A stretch of DNA of 64,000 bases from Phycisphaeraceae bacterium (lineage in GTDB: Bacteria; Planctomycetota; Phycisphaerae; Phycisphaerales; Phycisphaeraceae), in NCBI GenBank assembly GCA_029260655.1, contig JAJDCU010000016.1, forward strand, positions 62,001 to 126,000. The letters are read 5' to 3'. The translations under genes and the position numbers were made by a program. Numbering within the stretch: the stretch's first letter is position 1; each line of letters starts with the position of its first letter. Below the pieces are notes generated by a model. That model was not told the DNA's origin and did not search any database. It saw only the letters and a list, made by a program, of their open reading frames with translations. Positions 32,687 through 43,740 of this stretch are shown here, piece by piece.

Positions 32687-33445
32687 TCAATCCACCATCA
32701 CCCGTGTTCCGTGGGGCTTGCCGGAGACGACCTCGGCGATGTGGCCGGGCTCTTTCATGTTGAACACGATGATCGGGATCCCGCGCTTACGGCACATGTC
32801 AAACGCCGTGAGGTCCATCACCTTCAGGTCCCGCTCGATCGCATCCTTGAATCGCAGTGTGTCGAACCGGGTCGCGTCGTCGTGCTTCATCGGGTCCTTG
32901 TCGTAGATCCCATCGACCTTGGTGGCCTTGAGCAGGACGTCGGCGTTGATCTCGGCGGCGCGCAGCGACGCGGCGGAGTCGGTCGTAAAAAACGGGTTGC
33001 CGGTCCCGGCGACGAAGATGACGACCCGGCCCTTTTCCAGGTGCCTTAGCGCCCGGCCGCGGATGAACGTCTCGGCGACCGCCGAGAGGTTGATCGCGCT
33101 AAGCACCCGCGCCGGCTGGCCCAGCTTTTCGAGGGTCTCCTTCAGCGCCAGGCCGTTGATCACCGTCCCGAGCATGCCCATCGTGTCGGCGGTGGTCTGG
33201 GCGATCCCGCCGGCGCTGGCAAGCGTTGCGCCGCGGATGATGTTGCCCCCGCCGACCACGACCGCCAGCTCCGTGCCGAGCTTCGCGGCCTGGGCGATCT
33301 CGCGAGCGATCACGTCCAGCTCATCGCTGTCGATCCCAAAGCCCCCGGGCTTGCACATCGCCTCGCCGCTGATCTTCAGGAGCACACGCCGGTAGGTCGG
33401 CTTGCCCAAATCGGTGGCGGTCTGGCTCTCGCGGGTTTGGGTCAT
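32687..33445 (-). CDS. pyrH: UMP kinase
   Basis: Phosphorylates UMP to UDP in pyrimidine supply. The 252-residue amino-acid-kinase-fold protein shows RVLLKISGEAM, VVVGGGNIIRG, FVAGTGNPFFTTDSAA and ATKVDGIYDKDP. The ATG at 33443-33445 is preferred over the adjacent GTG because AGGGA lies seven bases upstream. With frr downstream it keeps part of the usual rpsB-tsf-pyrH-frr order, but rpsB and tsf are not upstream here; a NYN-domain gene is. Confidence 0.96.
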   Translation of the reverse strand: MTQTRESQTATDLGKPTYRRVLLKISGEAMCKPGGFGIDSDELDVIAREIAQAAKLGTELAVVVGGGNIIRGATLASAGGIAQTTADTMGMLGTVINGLALKETLEKLGQPARVLSAINLSAVAETFIRGRALRHLEKGRVVIFVAGTGNPFFTTDSAASLRAAEINADVLLKATKVDGIYDKDPMKHDDATRFDTLRFKDAIERDLKVMDLTAFDMCRKRGIPIIVFNMKEPGHIAEVVSGKPHGTRVMVD

Positions 33446-33527
33446 CACGGTTCCCTGAGGTTCGGTTGATCGCTGGGCTCAGGCGGGCATCGTACACCAC
33501 TTGCCCGGGTTGGCCCACCGCCCGGGC

Positions 33528-34034
33528 CTATCGCGGTTTGCGGGGGTCCGGCCCGTCCGCCGGGTCGATGCCAAAGAGGTCAAGCCACTGGTCGACCTGC
33601 TGTTTAGGCAGCGGGCCGGTGGCGGGCTTACCCCCGCCGGATCGGCCTGGGCCCGGGCCGCGCGGGGCCTGGGCGAGCTTGTTGACGAAATCTTCCGAGG
33701 ACATATCCCGCGCCCGCCGACGACGCGCGGCCTTGCGGATCGCCCGGTCGCTGGACACCACCGTCAGCCGCCGCGGCGCGGTGTCCTGCTCGATCAACGC
33801 GATAATCACATCGTCGGCCGAACGCGAAGGCCCCGAGAAGATCAGGTCGACCCCGGCAACCGAATCCGGGTCCGGCGAGTGCGGCTTGGGCGACCCGTCA
33901 CACACCACCGTCACCCCCCCGCGTGCCCACGGGCTCTGCGCCAACAACCCACACAGCGACGCCTCACCCAGCCCCGCCAGGGACGCCGGCATCTGAGCGT
34001 GCAGCACGTTGTAGCAGTCGATGATTAGGGGCAT
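33528..34034 (-). CDS. NYN-domain (YacP-like) endoribonuclease
   Basis: A 168-residue PIN-like nuclease of the NYN/YacP group, whose best-known member, Rae1 of Bacillus, cuts mRNA in the ribosomal A site. Visible are IIDCYNVLH at the start, VVCDGSPKPH, IFSGPSRSADD and VVSSDRAIRKAARRR; the spaced aspartates form the expected metal site. A proline/glycine-rich linker precedes the C-terminal PKQQVDQWLDLFG. The ATG at 34032-34034 puts the protein start at MPLIIDCYNVL; the longer frame to 34085 runs into a simple-repeat leader. Same strand as pyrH and frr, 80 bases upstream of pyrH. Confidence 0.85.
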   Translation of the reverse strand: MPLIIDCYNVLHAQMPASLAGLGEASLCGLLAQSPWARGGVTVVCDGSPKPHSPDPDSVAGVDLIFSGPSRSADDVIIALIEQDTAPRRLTVVSSDRAIRKAARRRRARDMSSEDFVNKLAQAPRGPGPGRSGGGKPATGPLPKQQVDQWLDLFGIDPADGPDPRKPR

Positions 34035-34234
34035 AGGTTCAGGTATCTGGTATCGGGGTTCGGGTATCGGGGGAAAGTGTAGCACGCCGGTTCTGAGCGA
34101 AGCGAAGGGCCGGGTTTCTACAGGGCTCCCGTGATATCGAGCCCGACAGTTGCCGTATCAGCCTGTCTCGAACCATGTGTATGTACTGAGCCGGGGAAAC
34201 ACCCGCTGGACATCATGCGTGGTAGAATATCGCG

Positions 34235-34840
34235 GTGTCCGGGTACCACAACAACCTGCTGAGCTACTGCCTGGACGGGGCCGGGGCTGTGTATCTGCTG
34301 GGCCTGGGCCTGGCCGTTTCTCTTGCGCTGGGGTCGTTTGTGGGCGTGATGATCGTAGCCGGCTCCGCCCATCACCTGACGGTGATCTCAGCGATCTTCT
34401 GGATCGGCGGGGTGCTGTTTGGGCTGGCTCAGGTCTGGGGGTTTCTGTCGTACATACTCATCAGCCTGGAGGTGATCGCCCTGTTCCGCGTGGAATCGCA
34501 GCGATGGCTGATCCTGCTGACGATCATGCTGGTGCAGACATGCGAGACGGCCCGGATGTTGCTCGATGCACAAGACAGGAGCCCGTGGCTGCAGGCCGCC
34601 GCGGTGTCGGGCGTATTGATCTTCCCGATCCTGGGCCTGGCAGCCTACCGCTACCTCGATCGAACGCCGGCCACCGACGACGCGCCGTACACCGACTGCC
34701 GCGCGTGCGGGTACAACCTCACCGGCACGCTGGCGGCGTCCAGAACCAGTTGCCCGGAGTGCGGCGAAGCGATCACGCAGTACCAGCAGGTCAAATCAAT
34801 GGTCGACCAGCGGAAACTCGGCGGGCAGTCAACGCGGTAG
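34235..34840 (+). CDS. Membrane protein with C-terminal zinc ribbon, unknown function
   Basis: A 201-residue protein with about four hydrophobic segments (residues 15-45, 47-85, 90-105, 115-140) and a C-terminal zinc ribbon CRACGYNLTG...CPECGE. This ribbon type is very common in planctomycete membrane proteins and is thought to be structural. It starts with GTG at 34235; no clear ribosome site is seen, so the start is uncertain. Function unknown. It is a single-gene unit divergent from the NYN gene. Confidence 0.65.
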   Translation: MSGYHNNLLSYCLDGAGAVYLLGLGLAVSLALGSFVGVMIVAGSAHHLTVISAIFWIGGVLFGLAQVWGFLSYILISLEVIALFRVESQRWLILLTIMLVQTCETARMLLDAQDRSPWLQAAAVSGVLIFPILGLAAYRYLDRTPATDDAPYTDCRACGYNLTGTLAASRTSCPECGEAITQYQQVKSMVDQRKLGGQSTR

Positions 34841-34984
34841 CGGGCTGGGGCTGTTGTTCCTGGTCTGGCGCTTGGCCCGACGATGGAGCGTTGATGCTAC
34901 ACCGACCAATACAGCGTCAGATCATCCGGTGATACATAAATCAACCTGACCGGCCCCGCCCGGTAACGGCGTGTGCAGATGCGC

Positions 34985-35019
34985 AAAAAAAGATCGGCCG
35001 GGTGTGACGCCGGCCGATC
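34985..35019 (-). terminator. Strong rho-independent terminator of the chemoreceptor gene
   Basis: A perfect 10-base stem, GATCGGCCGG (34992-35001) with CCGGCCGATC (35010-35019), is followed on the minus strand by seven T (34985-34991). It lies 32 bases after the chemoreceptor stop. Confidence 0.88.
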
Positions 35020-35051
35020 GGGGGTTTGTTGGTTATGTCGTCCGGCGGTTG

Positions 35052-37073
35052 TCAGAGCTTGAACCGGCTGACCAGTGCCTGGAGCTCTTCGGCCTTGGAT
35101 GACAGTTGGGAGGCCGCCATCGCAGACTGGCTTGCGCCCTCGGCGCTCTGGTTGGTCACAGCGCTGACGGACTGGACGCCGCGGCTGACCTGCTCGCTAG
35201 CGGCGGACTGCTCTTCGGCGGCGGCGGCGATCGACTGGATCATGCTCGACACCTCGTTAGCCCCGGCGACGATCTGCTCGAGGCTCTGGCCGGCCTGGGT
35301 CGCCTTCTCGACGCCGACCTGGACCTGCTCGGTCCCGGCGTTCATCCGCTCAACGGCCTGATTCGTCTCGGTCTGGATCGCCGTGATCGACCCGGCGATC
35401 TCCTCGGTGGCCTTGGTCGTTCGGTCGGCGAGTTTGCGGACCTCATCAGCGACGACCGCGAAGCCGCGGCCATGTTCACCGGCACGCGCCGCTTCGATCG
35501 CGGCGTTGAGCGCCAGCAGGTTGGTCTGGTCGGCGATGTCGTTGATGACCTCGATGATCTGACCGATCTGCTCACCGCGCTTGCCCAGTTCGGACACGCT
35601 AGCGGCGCTGGCTGTGACGGCCTCGGAGATCGCGCTCATCCCCGTGATCGTTTCGGTGACGACCTGTCCGCCATCGGAGGCGAGCTTGCCGGAATCCTGG
35701 GCGCTGTTGGCGGCCTCGGCGCTCTTACGGGCAACCTCGATCACGCTGGCGGACATCTCTTCGATCGCGGCGGAGATCTGCGTGACCTGCTGGTTCTGCT
35801 CGCCCATCCCCTGGGCCATCTGCTCGCTGCTGGCGGCGATCTGTGTGGCCGCGCCCGCAACCTCGCGAGATGTGGAGCCGACCTGCGAGATCACGCCGTG
35901 GATCTTCTCGACGAACGTGTTGAACCATTTGCCCAACTCACCCAGTTCATCCTTGCGGTCCTGATCGACGCGCTGGGTCAGATCGCCCTCGCCCTCGGCG
36001 ATGTCCTTGAGCCGGTCCACGATGCTTCTGATGCCCCCGGCCGTGCTCCTGCCGATCACCACCGCGACAAAGATCCCGAGGATCGTGGCGACCAGGGTGA
36101 TGACGATGAGCGTGAAGTTTGCCTTGTCGGTGGTGGTTTTTAGTACCTGCCTGTCGTCTGCCATCAACTTTTTCTGTGACTCGGCCATCTCACCCAGCGC
36201 CGCTTTGATCGCACGCGCCCTGGGGGCGGCCTTGGCGCCCAGCCAGTGGTTAGCCAGGTTCCAGTCCGCCGCCGACCGCAGATCAAACATCTTCGTCGGC
36301 AGCGGGGCAAAGCCCTTACGGTTGGCCGCGTAGATGTCCCACTGCTCACGCTGCGTCGCGGTGAACAGATCCAGCTTCCCGCCGATGACCTGGAACACCT
36401 TCTCGTTGACGGCCCATTTCTTCTCGAAGTTGCCCCGGAACTTCTCGTCCCCGGAAAGCAGGTACGCACGGATGTTCGCCAGGCCCACCGCGAAAGATCC
36501 ACGTGTGTCGGCCAGATTTTTCAACAGGGCCTTGCGGTCGGCGGTCGCATCAAGCCCGCTTTCCTCGTCGATGATCGCCGTCACGGCGGTCAGCATCTTC
36601 CCCGCGCGGGGGGCCGCTTCGTTCAGCAGCACCGAGTAGGAGGGGATGTTTTCTGGTGATTGAGCGATGTCCTCGACTTCCTGCTGCGCGACGCGGAACT
36701 GTTCGACCTCGTCGGTGAGCGCCTGGAGGCGCTCGACGTTGGCCGGGACGGTCCAGTTCTTGGAAAATGCCTGCATCTGCCCCAGCGCGCTGTCGATCCC
36801 TTCCCACGCGGTCTGGCGGTCTTTCTTGAAGAACTCGCCCTTGGCGGGGTCGGCCCCCAGGATGATGTACCCGCGCAGCGCCGCCAACGAGTGGTTCATC
36901 CCGTTGAGCAACTCATCGCCAGCCCGGACGGTCGGGACGCGCAGGTTGATCACCCGGTCCTGTACCTGACTGACTTTCAAGCTCGCCCGGTAAGTAACCA
37001 CCGAACTGCCGATCATCAGCATCAGGATAGCGCCAAACGAAAAGCCCAGTTTCTTGCCGATCGTAAGTTTCAT
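35052..37073 (-). CDS. Methyl-accepting chemotaxis protein
   Basis: A 673-residue transmembrane chemoreceptor. TM1 is at about residues 10-30, a large helical sensory domain runs to about 318, TM2 ([20 protein letters not shown]) at about 320-343, then HAMP ([20 protein letters not shown]) and the cytoplasmic signalling domain with the hairpin tip [19 protein letters not shown]. It signals to CheA via CheW. The ligand is unknown; the helical domain is of the HBM/4-helix type by appearance. No che genes are adjacent. It has a strong terminator (34985-35019) and an AT-rich 436-base upstream region. Confidence 0.93.
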   Translation of the reverse strand: MKLTIGKKLGFSFGAILMLMIGSSVVTYRASLKVSQVQDRVINLRVPTVRAGDELLNGMNHSLAALRGYIILGADPAKGEFFKKDRQTAWEGIDSALGQMQAFSKNWTVPANVERLQALTDEVEQFRVAQQEVEDIAQSPENIPSYSVLLNEAAPRAGKMLTAVTAIIDEESGLDATADRKALLKNLADTRGSFAVGLANIRAYLLSGDEKFRGNFEKKWAVNEKVFQVIGGKLDLFTATQREQWDIYAANRKGFAPLPTKMFDLRSAADWNLANHWLGAKAAPRARAIKAALGEMAESQKKLMADDRQVLKTTTDKANFTLIVITLVATILGIFVAVVIGRSTAGGIRSIVDRLKDIAEGEGDLTQRVDQDRKDELGELGKWFNTFVEKIHGVISQVGSTSREVAGAATQIAASSEQMAQGMGEQNQQVTQISAAIEEMSASVIEVARKSAEAANSAQDSGKLASDGGQVVTETITGMSAISEAVTASAASVSELGKRGEQIGQIIEVINDIADQTNLLALNAAIEAARAGEHGRGFAVVADEVRKLADRTTKATEEIAGSITAIQTETNQAVERMNAGTEQVQVGVEKATQAGQSLEQIVAGANEVSSMIQSIAAAAEEQSAASEQVSRGVQSVSAVTNQSAEGASQSAMAASQLSSKAEELQALVSRFKL

Positions 37074-37509
37074 GACTTAAGCTCCACACTCGATTTCCGG
37101 GGCGAGACCCGCCCGCGGAGAAAATATTTGTGATGTAATGAGCACGAGGTCCAAACACGAACTAAGGATCTGGGCCGAGAAGTCGCTCTCGGTGTTCGTG
37201 TCCACTGCCACCCACCTTCAACAATATAAATATCGACTTGTGATGTGGCCGAATAAACACTCAACCGTGATAAATACAAAATACACCTGTATTTAATTTG
37301 TTCTCAAAACCGCGAAAAACCTAGGGCCAAGACAGGGCTAGAGCGCTGTCATTATCGGAGGGGATGGCCGGCGAGGTCGGCCGTTCGGCTTGTCGGCGAG
37401 CCGGGGTGAAACTAAGCTATGAAACCGTGCGCAATCCTTATTCGTCGAGGATGGGATTCTCCCTAACATCTGCTGACTTAAAAGACTTAGATAAATCAGG
37501 AACGACCCA
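37074..37509. other. AT-rich divergent intergenic region between the chemoreceptor and acs
   Basis: About 436 bases, clearly richer in A+T than its surroundings, especially 37200-37320. A perfect palindrome with arms AAATACA and TGTATTT around CC lies at 37279-37294, suited to a regulator site for one or both divergent genes. A possible acs promoter is TTGTCG then TAAGCT with 17 bases between, near 37392-37420, but it is weak. No small gene is supported. Confidence 0.5.
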
Positions 37510-39507
<1,998 letters not shown>

Positions 39508-39542
39508 GACTCCCCGCAAAGACAACTCTCACACACTCCAAA

Positions 39543-39570
39543 TCCCACTTTCATCGAACGTGGGACTTTC
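39543..39570. terminator. Terminator hairpin between acs and the first diguanylate cyclase
   Basis: TCCCAC (39543-39548) pairs with GTGGGA (39560-39565), followed by CTTTC. The core between the arms matches the hairpin at 14451-14482 except for a few bases. The genes on both sides converge here; the T-run is short. Confidence 0.6.
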
Positions 39571-39590
39571 ATGGTGAGAAAAACAGCCCC

Positions 39591-40547
39591 TCAGTCATCA
39601 AACGTAACACAGTTGCGGCCCGATTCTTTGGATTGATACAGCAATTGATTGACGCGCTCCGTCAATGAGTGCGTGTCATCTCCCGGCCGAACCACCGTCG
39701 CCCCGAAGGACGCGGTAACACTTAGGACTTGACCATCGACGGTCAGGCTGGACTTCTCCACCAACACCCGCAGGATTTCGGCCAGCTCTTGAATACCCTC
39801 CCCCTTGGAGCGTCCGACCACGATCAGAAACTCCTCGCCGCCCCACCGACCCACCGTGTCGAACGATCGACAGTTCTTGCTGATCGTGCGGGCAACCATC
39901 TCAAGCACCTGTTCCCCCGTCTCGTGCCCGTACTCGTCGTTGAACCTCTTGAAGTGGTCTACGTCGAGCATGATCAGGCCGAACCTGCCATGATCATCCC
40001 CCCCCTCGGCGAACCGGGAACTCAACGTGTTATCCAGATAACGTCGATTGGCGATGCCGGTCAGGCTGTCAAGGAAAACCAACTGTTTGAGCTCGCAGAT
40101 CCGATGAAGGTCCGCCTGCTGCAACGACCCGTCGCGGAACGTTTCGACCCCGCCGATGATCCGGCCGCTGCTGTCACGCACCGCCGAGGCCCGAACGTTG
40201 ACCGGCACACGATGGCCGTCCTTATGATGCAGGAATACGTTCACGCTCCTGTGCTTGCCGGTCTTCATAGTGGAAACCAGCGGGCACCCCGACGTGCATA
40301 GGCACTTTCCCTTGTCGTCCACATGCATCAGGATGTTGTCGGCACAAGAGCACCCGACAACCTCGGCCGCCGAGTACCCCGTGATCCGTTCGGCGCCTTG
40401 GTTCCAGAATGTGATGCGCCGCATCGGGTCCACAAAGTACACCCCGTCATCCAACCCATTCAGCAGCTCCTCGTAAAAGCCGCCTTCTCCCTGCACCACT
40501 ATGTCCGGCGCCTCTTGACCGACCGGCAAACCGTCACCGTTTAACAT
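39591..40547 (-). CDS. PAS-GGDEF diguanylate cyclase, copy 1
   Basis: A 318-residue soluble protein: a PAS domain (YEELLNGLDDGVYFVD...ITFWNQGAERITGY) with a cysteine-rich segment (CLCTSGCPL), then a GGDEF domain with the active motif GGEEF near residue 235 and the allosteric site RSFD five residues before it. It should make cyclic di-GMP and be inhibited by its product. AGGAGG lies before the ATG at 40545-40547, supporting this start over 40613. It is one of three tandem copies whose upstream regions and 3' flanks are also partly copied. The signal sensed by the PAS domain is unknown; the cysteines could bind metal or sense redox. Confidence 0.93.
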   Translation of the reverse strand: MLNGDGLPVGQEAPDIVVQGEGGFYEELLNGLDDGVYFVDPMRRITFWNQGAERITGYSAAEVVGCSCADNILMHVDDKGKCLCTSGCPLVSTMKTGKHRSVNVFLHHKDGHRVPVNVRASAVRDSSGRIIGGVETFRDGSLQQADLHRICELKQLVFLDSLTGIANRRYLDNTLSSRFAEGGDDHGRFGLIMLDVDHFKRFNDEYGHETGEQVLEMVARTISKNCRSFDTVGRWGGEEFLIVVGRSKGEGIQELAEILRVLVEKSSLTVDGQVLSVTASFGATVVRPGDDTHSLTERVNQLLYQSKESGRNCVTFDD

Positions 40548-40834
40548 CGCTGGCCCTCCTGTGCAGCAACCAACCCATGGATTCGGACAGACCACCTCCC
40601 AAAGCACGACCACACCTGATTAAATCGGCGTGATATCGCGGTGATATAATCGAAACCAACCGCCGTCCGGAAAATACCCCGCGATCTGTTATTGGACCGC
40701 GCCCGGCCCCCCGCCCAGACCGGGACCAACCCCCTCGAACATGGGCTTTTTCTCTGGATTTCCCGCCAAACGGCTATCCGGCCATAATCCGCCATGGCGA
40801 CCCTACATCTAATTTACGGTATGCGGGAGCCGGC
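40548..40834. other. Duplicated upstream region of diguanylate cyclase copy 1, with kinase-start relic
   Basis: The sequence matches the region upstream of copy 3 (42924-43265) in patches: CCCATGGAT, the double GTGATAT motif near 40632, and 40750-40793 against 43175-43220. At 40794-40834 it reads MATLHLIYGM in one frame, a relic of the kinase gene start (MATLHLICGM at 43221), after which the frame is lost. The promoter of copy 1 must lie here. Confidence 0.75.
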
Positions 40835-40862
40835 ACGCCAACCGGCGCCAAACCGATGATCA

Positions 40863-40893
40863 AAAGCATCGTCGAGAAGCTGCAGCGCGGGTG
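40863..40893 (+). pseudogene. Relic of the acs 3' end (junction of copies 1 and 2)
   Basis: Reads KSIVEKLQRG then TGA, matching the last residues of acetyl-CoA synthetase (GIVEKLQRG). It lies eight bases before the end of diguanylate cyclase copy 2, in the same relation as intact acs and copy 1, and so marks a tandem duplication join. Confidence 0.85.
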
Positions 40894-40901
40894 ATCGGCC
40901 A

Positions 40902-41861
40902 TCATTCCTGAAACGTCACACGGTTGCGGCCCGATTCTTTGGATTGATAGAGCGATTCATCGGCGCGGGCTGTCAGTGAGTGAGCGTCATCTCCCGGCCG
41001 AACCATCGTCGCCCCGAAGGACGCGGTGACGCTTAGGGGTTGACCGTCAACGGTCAGGCTGGACTTCTCCACCAGCGCCCGCAGGGTCTCGGCCAGCGCC
41101 TGGATGTCCTCCCCCTTGGCGCGCCCAACCACGATCAGAAACTCCTCGCCGCCCCACCGCCCTACCGTGTCGAACGGTCGGCAGTTGTGGCTGAGGGTGC
41201 GGGCAACCATCTGGAGGACCTCGTCCCCGGTCTCGTGCCCATACGTGTCGTTGAACTTCTTGAAACGATCCACGTCGAGCATGATCAGCCCGAACCCGCC
41301 CAAGGCTCGATCCACCCCGGCAAACCGCGAGCCCAGCGAGTTATCCAGGTAACGCCGGTTGGCGATCCCGGTCAGGCTGTCCAGGAAAGCCATCTGCTCA
41401 AGTTCTCGGATCCGCTGAAGATCAGCCTGCTGGGACGACCCGTCGTGGAACGTCTCGACCCCGCCGATGATCCGGCCGGTCCGGTCGTGCACCGCCGAGG
41501 CCCGTACGGTGATCGGCACGCGGTGGCCGTCCTTGTGGTGCAGAAACAGGTCCGCGCTGCGGTGCTCGCCGTCCTTCATCGTGGCCGCGAGCGGGCACCC
41601 CGACTTGCACAGACACTTGCCCTTGTCGTCCACGTGCATAAGGATATTGTCAGAACAACAGGACCCGACGACATCGACCGCCTTGTACCCGGTGATCCGC
41701 TCAGCGCCCTGGCTCCAGAAAGTGATGCGCCGCTGCGGGTCCACGAAATAGATGCCGTCATCCAAACCGTCCAGCAGTTCCTCGTAGAAGCTGCCGTCGC
41801 CTTGTAGCATCGCGGCGTTCTGCGCTTCTTTGGCGGCCGACAAAACGTTATTACTTGACAT
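40902..41861 (-). CDS. PAS-GGDEF diguanylate cyclase, copy 2
   Basis: A 319-residue paralogue of the genes on either side. PAS (YEELLDGLDDGIYFVDPQRR), the Cys segment CLCKSGCPL, the I-site RPFD and the active GGEEF motif are all intact, so it should be catalytic. AGGAGA lies before the ATG at 41859-41861. Its upstream region is different from copies 1 and 3: only 15 bases separate its start from the acs-tail relic at 41877, so the original promoter appears to be lost. It may be expressed by read-through from copy 3 on the same strand. Confidence 0.93.
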   Translation of the reverse strand: MSSNNVLSAAKEAQNAAMLQGDGSFYEELLDGLDDGIYFVDPQRRITFWSQGAERITGYKAVDVVGSCCSDNILMHVDDKGKCLCKSGCPLAATMKDGEHRSADLFLHHKDGHRVPITVRASAVHDRTGRIIGGVETFHDGSSQQADLQRIRELEQMAFLDSLTGIANRRYLDNSLGSRFAGVDRALGGFGLIMLDVDRFKKFNDTYGHETGDEVLQMVARTLSHNCRPFDTVGRWGGEEFLIVVGRAKGEDIQALAETLRALVEKSSLTVDGQPLSVTASFGATMVRPGDDAHSLTARADESLYQSKESGRNRVTFQE

Positions 41862-41876
41862 CGCTGGTTCTCCTAT

Positions 41877-41957
41877 GCAGCCGCTGGCGTCGAGAGTACC
41901 TCCGACACCACCACCTTCGAAGACAAGGGCATCGTCGAAAAACTGCAACGCGGGTAA
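41877..41957 (+). pseudogene. Relic of the acs 3' end (junction of copies 2 and 3)
   Basis: Reads AAGVESTSDTTTFEDKG then IVEKLQRG and a TAA stop; intact acs ends AAGVEITSDITTLEDKG then IVEKLQRG. Over about 80 bases only a handful differ. It lies seven bases before the end of diguanylate cyclase copy 3, again copying the acs/cyclase junction. Confidence 0.9.
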
Positions 41958-41963
41958 CGGCCA

Positions 41964-42923
41964 TCAATCCTCAAACGTCACACGGTTCCGGCCCGATTCC
42001 TTGGACTTATATAGCAATCCATCCACACGCTCCGCCAGTGAGTGCGCATCGTCTTCCGGCCGAACCATCGTCGCCCCGAAGGACGCGGTGACACTCAGGG
42101 ATTGACCCTCGACCGTCAGCCCAGATTTCTCCAACAACGCCCGCAGGGTCTCGGCCAACTCCTGGATGTCCTCCTTCTTGGAACGTCCGACCACGATCAA
42201 GAACTCCTCGCCGCCCCACCGGCCTACCGTGTCAAACGGTCGGCAGTTGAGGCTGATGGTTTGGGCAACCATCTGAAGTACCTGGTCCCCCGTATCGTGC
42301 CCATACGTGTCGTTGAACTTCTTGAAACGATCCACGTCGAGCATGATCAGCCCGAACCCGCCTTGAGCTTGACTCACATCGGTGAACCGGGAACTCAACG
42401 AGTTATCCAGAAAACGCCGGTTGGCGATCCCGGTCAGGCTGTCAATGTAAGCCATCTGCTCAAGTTCGCGGATCCGCTGAAGGTCCGACTGCTGCGACGA
42501 TCGGTTGTTAAACGTCTCGACCCCACCGATGATCCGGCCGGTCCGGTCATGCACCGGCGCGACCCGCACGGTGACCGGCACCCGGTGGCCGTCCTTATGG
42601 TGCAGAAACACGTCCGCACTCCTGTTTTCGCCGTCCTTTATCGTGGCCTCGAGCGGGCACCCCGTCGTGCACAGGCACCTGCCCGTGTCGTCCACGTGCA
42701 TCAGGATGTTGTCGGCACAAGAGGACCCGACAACCTCGGCCGACTTGAACCCCGTGATCCGTTCAGCGCCCTTGCTCCAGAAGGTGATGCGCCGCATTGG
42801 ATCCACGAAGTAAACCCCGTCATCCAACCCGTCCAGCAACTCCTCGTAGAAGCCACCTTTACCTTCCAGCATCGCGGCGCCCTGCGCCTTGAGGTCGACA
42901 GACAAAACGTCACCGCTTGACAT
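41964..42923 (-). CDS. PAS-GGDEF diguanylate cyclase, copy 3
   Basis: A 319-residue paralogue with the same PAS (YEELLDGLDDGVYFVDPMRR), Cys segment CLCTTGCPL, I-site RPFD and GGEEF. AAAGGAGA lies before the ATG at 42921-42923. It keeps the full upstream region shared with copy 1 and faces away from the intact kinase gene at 43221, so it is probably closest to the ancestral arrangement acs, cyclase, kinase. Differences from copies 1 and 2 are concentrated in the first 25 residues and the PAS domain, which could mean different signals with the same output. Confidence 0.93.
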   Translation of the reverse strand: MSSGDVLSVDLKAQGAAMLEGKGGFYEELLDGLDDGVYFVDPMRRITFWSKGAERITGFKSAEVVGSSCADNILMHVDDTGRCLCTTGCPLEATIKDGENRSADVFLHHKDGHRVPVTVRVAPVHDRTGRIIGGVETFNNRSSQQSDLQRIRELEQMAYIDSLTGIANRRFLDNSLSSRFTDVSQAQGGFGLIMLDVDRFKKFNDTYGHDTGDQVLQMVAQTISLNCRPFDTVGRWGGEEFLIVVGRSKKEDIQELAETLRALLEKSGLTVEGQSLSVTASFGATMVRPEDDAHSLAERVDGLLYKSKESGRNRVTFED

Positions 42924-43220
42924 CGTTCATTCTCCTTTGCAACCGCTAACCCATGGATACGGACAGCTCGCCCCAAGACGCGCCTAGCCTGAATAATCGA
43001 CCGTATATCGTGGCGGTATAACCGACACCAACCAACATCAGGCAAATATACCCAGCGATCAGCTGTTGGCCCATACCCATACCACAGTGAAAACCTGAAA
43101 CGCCCATGCGCAGCCAAGGTTTTCACTATCAGGGTAGCCTGCCCGTCCGGTAGCCCACACCGAAAGGTGTGGGTTTCTCTCCGGATTTCCCACCAGGCGG
43201 CTAACCGGCCATAATCCGAC
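42924..43220. promoter_or_regulatory. Divergent promoter region of cyclase copy 3 and the P-loop kinase
   Basis: About 297 bases shared in part with the region before copy 1. Conserved blocks include GGATTTCCCACCAGGCGGCT and CCGGCCATAATCCG just before the kinase ATG. A possible hairpin from ACCCATACC to GGTGTGGGT also occurs. Exact -35/-10 boxes are not clear. Confidence 0.5.
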
Positions 43221-43694
43221 ATGGCAACTCTACACCTCATTTGCGGCATGGCGGGGGCCGGAAAAACCACGCGAGCAAAACAGATCGAAGCTGAAACGTC
43301 CGCCGTTAGATTCTCGCCCGACGAATGGATCGGCAGACTACTGGCGGACCCCGGTGACCGTAAGGAAAACGAACGGTTGCGCGACATCGTTGAGGCGATT
43401 CAGTGGGAGTTGGCTCAACGATTGCTTTCCGCCGGACTGAGTGTCATCCTTGAAAACGGCTTCTGGGGCAAGGGCGAGCGGGAGAGCTACCGTGACACCG
43501 CGCGAAGGCTCGGGACGAAAGTGCAACTGCATTTCCTGGATGTCCCCGACGACGAACTGTGGCGGCGCATCGACCAGCGGAACAAGAACCTCCCCGAAGG
43601 CTCATTTACCGTGACCAAAGATGAGTTGCGGGAATGGCTGACGTGGTTCCAAAAACCCGATGCCCAAGAGTTGAAAGCCTACGATAACGCCTGA
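43221..43694 (+). CDS. P-loop ATPase/kinase of the AAA_33 (zeta-toxin-like) type
   Basis: A 157-residue nucleotide kinase-like protein. The Walker A motif is GMAGAGKTT at the N-terminus, followed by a FSPDEWIG segment, VILENGFWGKGERESY and a lid-like arginine region (RRIDQRN). Such small proteins phosphorylate nucleosides, sugars or other small molecules; the substrate is unknown. There is no antitoxin beside it, which speaks against a toxin role. A truncated copy of its start lies at 40794-40834 as part of the tandem duplication. It is divergent from cyclase copy 3. Confidence 0.78.
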   Translation: MATLHLICGMAGAGKTTRAKQIEAETSAVRFSPDEWIGRLLADPGDRKENERLRDIVEAIQWELAQRLLSAGLSVILENGFWGKGERESYRDTARRLGTKVQLHFLDVPDDELWRRIDQRNKNLPEGSFTVTKDELREWLTWFQKPDAQELKAYDNA

Positions 43695-43711
43695 TCAACC
43701 CTACCCCCAAT

Positions 43712-43734
43712 GCCCACATTCGCCGAGAGTGGGC
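43712..43734. terminator. Hairpin after the kinase gene, terminator-like
   Basis: GCCCAC pairs with GTGGGC across an 11-base loop, 17 bases after the kinase stop. It resembles the CCCAC/GTGGG terminator family in this window but is followed by A rather than T, so termination would be weak. Confidence 0.4.
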
Positions 43735-43740
43735 TAAAAA

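Noticed and set aside
31646-33049. Open frame of 467 codons antisense to the DUF4159, frr and pyrH genes
   Set aside because: It spans three real genes and includes translated dispersed-repeat sequence, so it is a shadow frame of GC-rich DNA.
43221-43694. Zeta-type toxin of a toxin-antitoxin pair
   Set aside because: The fold is related, but no small antitoxin gene is adjacent and the gene was copied together with signalling genes.
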